From: Pseudomonadota bacterium
GTDB lineage: Bacteria > Pseudomonadota > Gammaproteobacteria > Burkholderiales > Burkholderiaceae_D
DNA: 10,744 nt
Reading direction: 5' to 3'
NCBI GenBank assembly: GCA_023449275.1
Contig: JAEXJM010000003.1
Location: 1 to 10,744 of the forward strand
Position numbers and translations under genes: made by a program. The notes under the pieces were generated by a model that saw nothing but the letters and a program-made list of their open reading frames with translations, was not told where the DNA came from and ran no database searches. Of the stretch, positions 1 to 6,251 are shown in pieces; the first letter of the stretch is position 1, and each line of letters begins with the position of its first letter.

Positions 1-1
1 T

Positions 2-784
2 GAAGATTCCCTGACCCACATGCGCTATTTCTGGGAAGCCATGAAATCATCAGGAGAACACTACAACCCGATGGACCGCTCCAATAGCGGACTTGTCGGC
101 GGTGATGGCGAAAAAGTCCGGCTTGCCAGCCAGCAGGGCATCCTCTTCGGAGGCGACTTCTTCAACGATGTGATCGCCGAGGCATTGAGAGTCAGCGAAT
201 GCAACGCCTGCATGAAACGCATCGTCGCCATGCCGACAGCCGGTTCCTGCGGTGTCATCCCTGCCGTCCTGCTCCCGCTGGTACGGGAACGCCGGATATC
301 CGACGAATTCATCATACAGGCACTCTACGTCGCTGCCGGATTCGGACAGGTCATCGCCACCCGTTCTTCCATCTCTGGAGCCGAAGGCGGCTGTCAGGCT
401 GAAGTGGGAACAGCTGCTGCGATGGCGGCAGCCGCCGTCACCTTCCTTGGAGGCGGCAGCAACCAGATGTGTTCATACGCCTGTGCCATGGCGATCAGCA
501 ACCTGATGGGCCTCGTCTGCGACCCGATTGCAGGGCTCGTCGAAATCCCATGCGTACAACGAAACGTCATCGGTGCCGTCAATGCCCTGTCATGCGCCAA
601 CATGGCTTTAGCCGGAGTCGAACACAAAATCCCGGCTGACGAAGTCATCGACGCCATGAGAGCCGTCGGCGATACCATGTCGTCCGACCTGAAAGAAACC
701 GCCCGTGGCGGCCTTGCCAACACGCCGACCGCCCGCATCCTCGTCAAGGAACTGATCCTCAAAAACCAGTATCATTCCGACTGA
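2..784 (+). CDS. sdaA: L-serine dehydratase, iron-sulfur type, alpha domain (5' truncated by the window)
   Basis: Deaminates L-serine to pyruvate and ammonia in the cytoplasm using a labile [4Fe-4S] cluster. The reading frame is already open at base 2, and the first ATG (base 20) lies inside the conserved region, so the true start is upstream of the window. Numbered from that ATG, the three cluster cysteines of the family are present: Cys125 in GGCQAEVG, Cys167 in CDPIAG and Cys178 in EIPC. Their spacings of 42 and 11 match the bacterial enzymes as I recall them. PTAGSCG (72-78) and SISGAEGG (117-124) are further family motifs. The visible part resembles the separate alpha subunit (SdaAA) as much as the C-terminal domain of a single-chain enzyme; the missing 5' end would decide. 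It ends at 784 and converges on metE across a shared hairpin. Confidence 0.95.
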   Translation, partial: EDSLTHMRYFWEAMKSSGEHYNPMDRSNSGLVGGDGEKVRLASQQGILFGGDFFNDVIAEALRVSECNACMKRIVAMPTAGSCGVIPAVLLPLVRERRISDEFIIQALYVAAGFGQVIATRSSISGAEGGCQAEVGTAAAMAAAAVTFLGGGSNQMCSYACAMAISNLMGLVCDPIAGLVEIPCVQRNVIGAVNALSCANMALAGVEHKIPADEVIDAMRAVGDTMSSDLKETARGGLANTPTARILVKELILKNQYHSD

Positions 785-830
785 AACCGGTTCGATAAAG
801 CCTGAAATAAATGGCCTGACTGGAAAACCG

Positions 831-865
831 AAAAAGCCGTTACAGGATTTCTGTAACGGCTTTCT
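831..865. terminator. Bidirectional intrinsic terminator between serine dehydratase and metE
   Basis: A perfect 13-bp stem (AAAGCCGTTACAG at 833-845 with its complement at 851-863) closes a 5-nt loop. A-rich bases lie on the left and TTTCTT on the right, so it can terminate transcription from either side. It sits in the gap between two converging genes, 47 bp past the serine dehydratase stop and 18 bp past the metE stop. Confidence 0.9.
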
Positions 866-882
866 TGCATCTGCCAAAACGA

Positions 883-3180
883 TCAGTAAACCGTTTCGCG
901 CATCAATTTCGCACTCTTGACCATATTGTCCAGCGCTTCAAACGTTTCCTTCCACTGGCGTGTTTTCAGGCCACAATCCGGATTGACCCACAGACGATCC
1001 GCATCGATCACCGCAGAAGCCTGTTTCAGCAGCGAAACCATTTCATTGACCGAAGGAACACGCGGGGAATGGATATCATACACACCCGGTCCGATTTCAT
1101 TCGGATAACGGAAGTCCCTGAATCCTTTCAATAGCGTCATATCGCCACGGCTGGCTTCCAGCGTGATCACATCGGCATCGAGGCTGGCGATATCCGGCAT
1201 GATATCGTTGAACTCGGCATAACACATGTGCGTATGGATCTGGGTATCGTCACCAACACCGCATGAAGCGATCCGGAAAGCACGGCATGCCCAGTCCAGA
1301 TACGCCTGCCAGTGATGGCGTCGCAGAGGCAACCCTTCACGCAGCCCCGGTTCGTCAATCTGGATAATACCGATACCGGCTTTCTCAAGATCAGCCACTT
1401 CATCACGAATCGCCAGTGCGATCTGGTCGGCGACAACAGAACGTTCTTCATCGTCACGGACGAAAGACCACTGCAAAATCGTGATCGGACCGGTCAGCAT
1501 GGCCTTCATCGGCTTGTCCGTCAGGCTCTGCGCGAACTTCGTCCATTCGACCGTCATGGCATTCGGTCTGGAAACATCACCGTAAATGACAGGTGGCTTG
1601 ACGCAACGGGAACCGTAAGACTGAACCCAGCCATTGGCCGTCATCGTCATACCATCCAGAAACTCCCCGAAATACTCGACCATATCGTTGCGTTCCGGTT
1701 CACCGTGAACGAACACGTCCAGACCCAGTTTTTCCTGCTGGGCAACACAGAAAGAAATTTCTTCCTGCATGGCCTTTTTGTATTCCGCCTCGCCCATGGA
1801 ACCACGCTTGAAAGCGGCACGTGCAGAGCGGATCCGAGGGGTTTGCGGGAAAGAACCGATCGTCGTCGTCGGGAAAGCCGGCAATTTGAAACGCTTGCGC
1901 TGCAAGGCCTGACGGACAGCGAAAACCGATTTTCGCCGATCCATACCTTCTTTCAGGTCACCCACCCTTTTCGCAACCTGTGCATTGTGAACCCAATCGC
2001 CTTTTCTCAGGGTAACCGTATCACGCGAACGCTTTAATGCATCGCTAATGGCGGCATCACCCTTTTGCAGGCCGTCTTTCAGAGCATGGATTTCTTCCAG
2101 CTTTTCAGCGGCAAAAGCGAGACACTGTTTCAGGCGCGGATCCATCTTCGTTTCCGCATCCAGCGAGAATGGAACGTGCAACAGGGAACAGCTCGGCGCG
2201 ACCCACAAATTCTTCCGCCCGGCCAGTTCAGGCGATCTCAGAACGGACAAAGCCTTATCCAGATCGGCCTTCCAGATATTGCGGCCATCGATAACGCCAA
2301 CGGACAATACCTTGTCAGCAGGCCACCTGGCAGCGATTTCCTTCAGGTCTTCCGCACCACGGATGGCATCGACATGCAAACCGTCAACAGGCAATCCGCA
2401 AACCGTATCGATATGACCGGCCAGAGACGAAAAGTACGTCGTCAACAGCAATTTGACCGATTCCTTCGCCAATTCATCATAAACGCCCTTGAAAGAGGCC
2501 AGCCATCTATTGTCGATATCCAGACCCAGAACAGGTTCATCGATCTGGACCCATTCGACACCTTCCTCATGCAGGCGCGACAGAATCTGGCGATAGACAG
2601 GCAACAGCGACGGCAACAGGGACAGGCGGTCGAACCCCTCCACTTTCTCACGGCCCAGATACAGGAAACTGACCGGGCCCAGCAAAACCGCCTTGACAGG
2701 ATAGCCCAGCGCTTTCGCTTCTTTCACCTCATCGAACAGACGTTCGCTGTGAAGTGAAAAAGCGGTATCCGGGAAAAATTCCGGAACCATATAATGGTAA
2801 TTCGTATCGAACCACTTCAGCATCGACATGGCCTGTCCGGATTCCGTCGTCAGACTGCCACGGGCCATCGCGAAATAACGGTCCAACTCAGGCGTATCTT
2901 TCGAAAAGCCGAAACGGGCCGGTTCACATCCCAGCAACTGGACATGATTCAATACGTGATCATAAAAAGCGAAATCGCCGACCGTCACCCAATCCAGACC
3001 GGCCTTTTTTTGCAGTCCCCAGTGAGCGGCACGCAATTGCTTGCCCATGGCGACCAGATTTTTCAAATCCACATGAGTGTCTTCAGGCTCGGAAGCACTT
3101 TTCCAATACGTTTCCAGCGCTGATTTCAATTCCCGCTGCGCACCCATGCGCGGGAAACCCAGAATATGACTGCTGACCAT
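883..3180 (-). CDS. metE: Cobalamin-independent methionine synthase (5-methyltetrahydropteroyltriglutamate--homocysteine methyltransferase)
   Basis: Transfers the methyl group of 5-methyltetrahydropteroyl-triglutamate to homocysteine without vitamin B12, the last step of methionine synthesis. The 765-residue product begins with the family N-terminus (LGFPRMG, residues 7-13). The zinc site is complete: His651 and Cys653 in HMC, Glu675 in TLEASR, Cys736 in NPDCGLK. All are shifted by +10 relative to the E. coli ligands 641/643/665/726. The N-terminal half is the duplicated barrel typical of MetE; TTTIGSFPQT (438-447) opens the catalytic half. The frame stays open for 52 more codons upstream, but that stretch is not MetE-like and runs into the metR start. 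The Met at 3180 has a good ribosome site (AAGGGAGAA, core 3186-3191, 5 nt away) and fits the family length. It is divergent from metR. Confidence 0.98.
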   Translation of the reverse strand: MVSSHILGFPRMGAQRELKSALETYWKSASEPEDTHVDLKNLVAMGKQLRAAHWGLQKKAGLDWVTVGDFAFYDHVLNHVQLLGCEPARFGFSKDTPELDRYFAMARGSLTTESGQAMSMLKWFDTNYHYMVPEFFPDTAFSLHSERLFDEVKEAKALGYPVKAVLLGPVSFLYLGREKVEGFDRLSLLPSLLPVYRQILSRLHEEGVEWVQIDEPVLGLDIDNRWLASFKGVYDELAKESVKLLLTTYFSSLAGHIDTVCGLPVDGLHVDAIRGAEDLKEIAARWPADKVLSVGVIDGRNIWKADLDKALSVLRSPELAGRKNLWVAPSCSLLHVPFSLDAETKMDPRLKQCLAFAAEKLEEIHALKDGLQKGDAAISDALKRSRDTVTLRKGDWVHNAQVAKRVGDLKEGMDRRKSVFAVRQALQRKRFKLPAFPTTTIGSFPQTPRIRSARAAFKRGSMGEAEYKKAMQEEISFCVAQQEKLGLDVFVHGEPERNDMVEYFGEFLDGMTMTANGWVQSYGSRCVKPPVIYGDVSRPNAMTVEWTKFAQSLTDKPMKAMLTGPITILQWSFVRDDEERSVVADQIALAIRDEVADLEKAGIGIIQIDEPGLREGLPLRRHHWQAYLDWACRAFRIASCGVGDDTQIHTHMCYAEFNDIMPDIASLDADVITLEASRGDMTLLKGFRDFRYPNEIGPGVYDIHSPRVPSVNEMVSLLKQASAVIDADRLWVNPDCGLKTRQWKETFEALDNMVKSAKLMRETVY

Positions 3181-3210
3181 GAAATTCTCCCTTAAAAACA
3201 AGTTTGATAA

Positions 3211-3239
3211 ATCATAGTCAGCCATGTAACATAATTCAA
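3211..3239 (-). promoter_or_regulatory. Predicted sigma-70 promoter of metE
   Basis: Read on the minus strand, TTGAAT (3234-3239) is followed after exactly 17 nt by TATGAT (3211-3216). This is close to the consensus -35/-10 pair with ideal spacing. Transcription would start near 3204, giving a leader of about 24 nt that carries the GGGAGA ribosome site before the ATG at 3180. Confidence 0.7.
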
Positions 3240-3262
3240 ATGAAAGTTTTTTTAAAAATTCA
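3235..3262. promoter_or_regulatory. Candidate MetR binding half-sites in the metE-metR gap
   Basis: MetR of enteric bacteria recognises TGAA-N5-TTCA. Here the half-sites are TTCA at 3235-3238, TGAA at 3241-3244 and TTCA at 3259-3262. The outer pair forms an inverted repeat of the correct polarity, but with a 14-nt rather than a 5-nt spacer. The first two overlap the predicted metE -35 element. The half-sites are visible; their use by MetR is inferred from the neighbouring genes, and the non-canonical spacing lowers confidence. Confidence 0.4.
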
Positions 3263-3274
3263 TAAGATTTTCTA

Positions 3275-4186
3275 ATGATAGACCTGAAACACCTCAAAAC
3301 CCTGCGTGCCCTGCGCAAAACCGGTAACCTGACCAAAGCGGCAGAAATGCTCTGCCTGACCCAATCCGCCCTGTCGCAACAAATCCGCCTGCTCGAATCC
3401 GATTACGGCAGACTCTTCGAACGCAAAACCGTCCCCATCGCTTTTACCGCAACAGGCCATTGCCTGCTTGACCTGGCTGACAAAATCTTTCCAGCCATAG
3501 AAGAAACCGAACGGAACCTGATGCGCCTGAAAGACGGAACGGCAGGAACACTCCGGATCGTCGTCGAATGCCATACCTGTTTCGACTGGCTCATGCCGAC
3601 CATGGACGTCTTCCGCACACACTGGCCTGAAGTCGAACTCGACATCATTTCCGGCTTCCATACCGATCCGGTCGGCCTGCTCCACCAGCGCCGTGCCGAT
3701 CTGGCCGTTGTCGGCAATCCGGAACCTGAAACCAACATTACCTACTTCCCGCTGTTTGAATACGATATCGTTGCCCTCGTCTCCAACAACCATGTCCTGA
3801 ACCGGGAACCTTTTCTGAAACCGGAACATTTCATCGACCAGACCCTGATCACCTATCCTGTCCCGGATGAAATGATCGACATCATCCAGCAGGTATTGCT
3901 GCCGGCGAAAATCTCACCTGAAAGACGCACCTCCGAACTGACCATCGCCATCCTGCAACTGGTCGCCAGCGGACGTGGCATCGCAGCACTGCCGCTCTGG
4001 GCAATCAAACACTATCTGGACAAAAACTACATTTCATCCCGCCCCGTCACTCAAAAAGGCCTCAAAGGCAAACTGTATGCCGCGGTTTGTACCGAAATGG
4101 CATCCAGGGCTTACATCAACGATTTCGTCAAACTTATCCGCGAAAGAAGCCTGATCGAACTGCCAGGCATCCGGCTTTTGAACTGA
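3275..4186 (+). CDS. metR: LysR-type transcriptional activator MetR
   Basis: Homocysteine-responsive LysR-type regulator that activates metE and related methionine genes. The 303-residue product opens with the MetR signature IDLKHLKTLRAL (2-13). A winged helix-turn-helix follows (about 18-62, including TQSALSQQIRLLE), then a substrate-binding domain. Within that domain VECHTCFDWLMP (97-108) and the GIAALPLWA segment match MetR rather than generic LysR proteins. Length is close to E. coli MetR (317), lacking part of its C-terminal tail. The ATG at 3275 matches the family N-terminus, although no good Shine-Dalgarno is visible. It is divergent from metE with 94 bp between starts, the arrangement expected for a LysR regulator and its target. 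No clear intrinsic terminator follows it. Confidence 0.94.
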   Translation: MIDLKHLKTLRALRKTGNLTKAAEMLCLTQSALSQQIRLLESDYGRLFERKTVPIAFTATGHCLLDLADKIFPAIEETERNLMRLKDGTAGTLRIVVECHTCFDWLMPTMDVFRTHWPEVELDIISGFHTDPVGLLHQRRADLAVVGNPEPETNITYFPLFEYDIVALVSNNHVLNREPFLKPEHFIDQTLITYPVPDEMIDIIQQVLLPAKISPERRTSELTIAILQLVASGRGIAALPLWAIKHYLDKNYISSRPVTQKGLKGKLYAAVCTEMASRAYINDFVKLIRERSLIELPGIRLLN

Positions 4187-4347
4187 TCCAGACTCTTGAG
4201 ACCGGATATTCTTTTTTCATCAACAAAAAACATTTTTGCAACAATAACTTAACGACAGAAAATACGGAACGCTTACAGAACCGCAAAAATATTTCCTTAT
4301 ATCAATATTCAAAGGTTTTATATAACTTAAACATATACTTATAATTA

Positions 4348-4376
4348 TTGACCTGATAATTTCCCACTGATAATGT
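4348..4376 (+). promoter_or_regulatory. Possible sigma-70 promoter in the AT-rich gap before the helix-turn-helix gene
   Basis: TTGACC (4348-4353) is followed 17 nt later by TAATGT (4371-4376), or 15 nt later by GATAAT (4369-4374). An 8-bp direct repeat CTGATAAT (4353-4360 and 4367-4374) overlaps the same stretch. If used, the leader to the ATG at 4574 would be about 190 nt and would contain the inverted-repeat structure at 4478-4554. The AT-rich background makes chance matches likely. The rest of 4187-4347 shows nothing else I can name. Confidence 0.35.
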
Positions 4377-4477
4377 TCACACTTGTAAATAAGGCGAAAT
4401 GTTAAAAACCATTACTTTGAAATTAACCAGTATCAACCATTCGTTAACACCTTCTTGCACCTGTTTTTCACTGAACA

Positions 4478-4554
4478 ATTTGTCATTTTTCCGATATTGC
4501 GACAAATCCTGAAAACGAATTCTCCCGATAAAGCCGATTTGTCCGTCAATATCG
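4478..4554 (+). repeat. Nested inverted repeats (ATTTGTC/GACAAAT and CGATATTG/CAATATCG) just upstream of the helix-turn-helix gene
   Basis: The left arm has CGATATTG (4492-4499) then GACAAATC (4501-4508). The right arm has GATTTGTC (4536-4543) then CAATATCG (4547-4554). The arms pair over two 8-bp blocks interrupted only by 1 nt against 3 nt, enclosing a 27-nt loop. A further ATTTGTC at 4478-4484 could pair with the same GACAAAT (4501-4507) in a competing hairpin. The structure ends 19 bp before the ATG at 4574. It could be an RNA leader that switches fold, or operator sites for the downstream DNA-binding protein. The repeats are seen; the role is inferred. Confidence 0.7.
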
Positions 4555-4573
4555 AACAGATATGTAAAGACAC

Positions 4574-5152
4574 ATGCCGAGACTGAAAAAAAAGGGAACA
4601 TCATCCCTAGATACCCTTCCCAACGTTGTCATGGTAGAACCTTCCAATGCGGAACTCGTTTCCGTCAGGAAGCACGCCAAAACGACCCGAAACTCCAAAA
4701 CCCGCCGAAAAACCCTGAAAGAGCCGATCGAGCTTTCCCCTGACCAGCAGGAACTGGTCAACATCAAAAACGCCCTGGGTTTAAGACATCAGGACTATGC
4801 CATCCTTCTTGGAATCGGCCTGCCCCGACTTTCCTCATACACCTATGGACGTACGGCATCCGTACCGGCCGACGTCATGAAGACGGCCCGCCAGCTATTG
4901 GCTGAAAATGCCGAGGCAACCCGGCTTTTGAAGGAAAGATTCGACCGTCCCATGTCTGAAATTCTCCACGAATGGGAAAGCAAACTGGGCACTACATCCG
5001 ATGCGGAACTCGCAGGCCTGATCGGCGTCGTCACCATGACCATCGGCCGGTGGCGCAAAAACGAAACCAAACCTGACCTGTCTGCCCTGAACCGATACGA
5101 CAGCATTGTCAACCTCGTCGTCAACAACATCCGGCAGCTGGTTTCCAGGTAA
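4574..5152 (+). CDS. Unrecognised protein with two helix-turn-helix-like segments, probable DNA-binding regulator
   Basis: I do not recognise this 192-residue protein as a named family. Residues 1-50 are strongly basic (KKK near residue 5, then RKHAKTTRNSKTRRK). Two similar segments follow: about 58-110, with LGLRHQDYAILLGIGLPRL then SSYTYGR, and about 127-180, with LGTTSDAELAGLIGVVTMTI then GRWRKNET. Both have the spacing of a Cro/CI-type helix-turn-helix, and the second has the typical recognition-helix ending GRWRKNETKP. No membrane segment or enzyme motif is seen. The start at 4574 has only a weak ribosome site (AAAGA, 5-6 nt upstream); Met20 is a possible alternative. The gene is monocistronic, with an AT-rich leader carrying inverted repeats and a terminator after it. 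Autoregulation through those repeats is a reasonable inference. Confidence 0.75.
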   Translation: MPRLKKKGTSSLDTLPNVVMVEPSNAELVSVRKHAKTTRNSKTRRKTLKEPIELSPDQQELVNIKNALGLRHQDYAILLGIGLPRLSSYTYGRTASVPADVMKTARQLLAENAEATRLLKERFDRPMSEILHEWESKLGTTSDAELAGLIGVVTMTIGRWRKNETKPDLSALNRYDSIVNLVVNNIRQLVSR

Positions 5153-5171
5153 AAGCGGATCCCCCCTTTCC

Positions 5172-5208
5172 AATGGCTCCCGTCAATTGATCCGGCCGGA
5201 GCCATTTT
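5172..5208 (+). terminator. Intrinsic terminator after the helix-turn-helix gene
   Basis: A perfect 9-bp stem (AATGGCTCC at 5172-5180, complement at 5198-5206) encloses a 17-nt loop and is followed by TTTT (5205-5208) and a second TTTT at 5213-5216. It begins 20 bp past the stop of the upstream gene. Confidence 0.75.
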
Positions 5209-5303
5209 CGCGTTTTGTCGAGTACAATGTGACAACTGCACTGCATATATAAAAGAGCCCCGTTAAAAACGGTTTCCCGGAAACAATCACTTCGACAGAT
5301 GCC

Positions 5304-6059
5304 ATGAAAAGTAATTTCCCGTCAAACCTGAACAATTTCGACTTTTCCATGATGCCCCCCTCCATTCTCGGGCATCTTTCCTTCCAGTTCCGCAATCCGG
5401 ACAAACCCCCTTTCCCTGCAGGAACCCATTCTCTGGATATCTCACTGGGCGTTGAAGGAGAAAGGGACACCCTTCTGATCGTTCCGGAAGGCCTGGACAC
5501 CGACAAACCCGTCAAATTTCTCGTGATGTTTCACGGCGCAGGCGGCAGCGCAGAAAAAGTCATGCCATTTTTCAAAGACTGGGCCGAAAAGGAAAAATTC
5601 CTGCTGATGATCCCGCAATCCACCTACATCACATGGGACTTGACAGTAGGAGGCAACGGCCCTGACCTGGAAAAACTGGAAAAAGGCCTTGAAGAAGTCG
5701 CCTCCAGATATATCATCGACAAAAACCATTTCGGCTTTTGCGGCTTTTCCGATGGCGCCAGCTATTCGCTTTCCATCGGCCTGTCCAACGGCGAAATCCT
5801 TTCCCATGTCATCGCCCTGTCCGGCGGCTTCATGAACCTGTACGTCCCGCGCGGCAAACCTCTCGTTTTCATTGCCCACAGTCCTGAAGACGAACAGTTG
5901 CCCATGGAAACCAGCGGTCTCCATCATTACAAAGAACTGAAAAAAGCCGGCTACGACGTTGAATTCCTCGAATTCCACGGACGGCACCTCATCCATCCAC
6001 CCGTTGTTGAAAAAGCAATGGAATTCTTCATCAAGCGCAGCCCGCAACGCCCGCAATAA
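5304..6059 (+). CDS. Alpha/beta-hydrolase, probable carboxylesterase (LpqC/polyhydroxybutyrate-depolymerase-like)
   Basis: Predicted serine esterase of 251 residues. Visible motifs are the oxyanion loop FHGAGGS (76-82) after a hydrophobic beta strand, the nucleophile elbow GFSDG (147-151) with Ser149, and a probable acid in HSPEDE (192-197, Asp196 or Glu195). The probable catalytic His228 lies in GRHLIHPPVV, just before the last helix. Order and spacing fit the short cytosolic phospholipase/carboxylesterase group. There is no signal peptide, so an extracellular polymer substrate is unlikely; the substrate cannot be told from sequence. The ATG at 5304 lacks a clear Shine-Dalgarno, and the Met pair at residues 16-17 is an alternative start that keeps all motifs. 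A small 5-bp hairpin (5260-5272) lies upstream. The gene is separate from its neighbours, with no evidence of an operon. Confidence 0.85.
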   Translation: MKSNFPSNLNNFDFSMMPPSILGHLSFQFRNPDKPPFPAGTHSLDISLGVEGERDTLLIVPEGLDTDKPVKFLVMFHGAGGSAEKVMPFFKDWAEKEKFLLMIPQSTYITWDLTVGGNGPDLEKLEKGLEEVASRYIIDKNHFGFCGFSDGASYSLSIGLSNGEILSHVIALSGGFMNLYVPRGKPLVFIAHSPEDEQLPMETSGLHHYKELKKAGYDVEFLEFHGRHLIHPPVVEKAMEFFIKRSPQRPQ

Positions 6060-6064
6060 GACAA

Positions 6065-6098
6065 CGGGCCGTCATCTCATGATCGAAATGCCGGCCCG
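6065..6098 (+). terminator. GC-rich hairpin directly after the esterase stop
   Basis: CGGGCCG (6065-6071) pairs with CGGCCCG (6092-6098). After one mismatch, CAT (6073-6075) pairs with ATG (6088-6090). It starts 6 nt past the stop codon. No T-tract follows, so it is not a standard intrinsic terminator; it may protect the 3' end or act weakly. Confidence 0.4.
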
Positions 6099-6177
6099 AA
6101 TCCACCTCCCCTTCCGGTTCCCATACTTTCCTCCTCCCGCCATCTTTTTTTCAGTGCAAAAGAAATCGCCCTCTGAA

Positions 6178-6214
6178 CTGCCAATATCTGGCAGTTTTGT
6201 CATATCTGTGGCAG
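6178..6214. promoter_or_regulatory. CTGCCA-N5-TGGCAG palindrome plus a third TGGCAG upstream of the PAS-AAA-Fis regulator
   Basis: CTGCCA (6178-6183) and TGGCAG (6189-6194) form a perfect 6-bp inverted repeat around a 5-nt centre. A second TGGCAG at 6209-6214 lies 20 bp (two helical turns) further on. The array ends 37 bp before the regulator's ATG. A dyad with TGC/GCA ends is typical of sites bound by Fis-type helix-turn-helix domains, so autoregulation is plausible. The repeats are seen; the bound protein is inferred. Confidence 0.55.
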
Positions 6215-6251
6215 TATTGAAAAATCACCCCATCAACCGGGAACACCACTC

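Noticed and set aside
1312..2037. 241-codon plus-strand frame inside metE
   Set aside because: Overlaps a certain gene on the opposite strand, with an Arg/His/Gln-rich low-quality translation and no ribosome site.
3181..3336. Upstream in-frame extension of metE by 52 residues
   Set aside because: Not MetE-like, overlaps the metR start and the predicted metE promoter, while the internal Met has a good ribosome site and gives the family length.
4377..4604. 75-codon minus-strand frame in the AT-rich gap
   Set aside because: Overlaps the start of the helix-turn-helix gene, no ribosome site or recognisable product; Phe/Ile-rich as expected of random AT-rich DNA.
6189..6220. TGGCAG as a -24 element of a sigma-54 promoter for the regulator gene
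   Set aside because: No TTGC/GC follows at the required distance after either TGGCAG copy; the copies fit better as halves of a palindromic operator.
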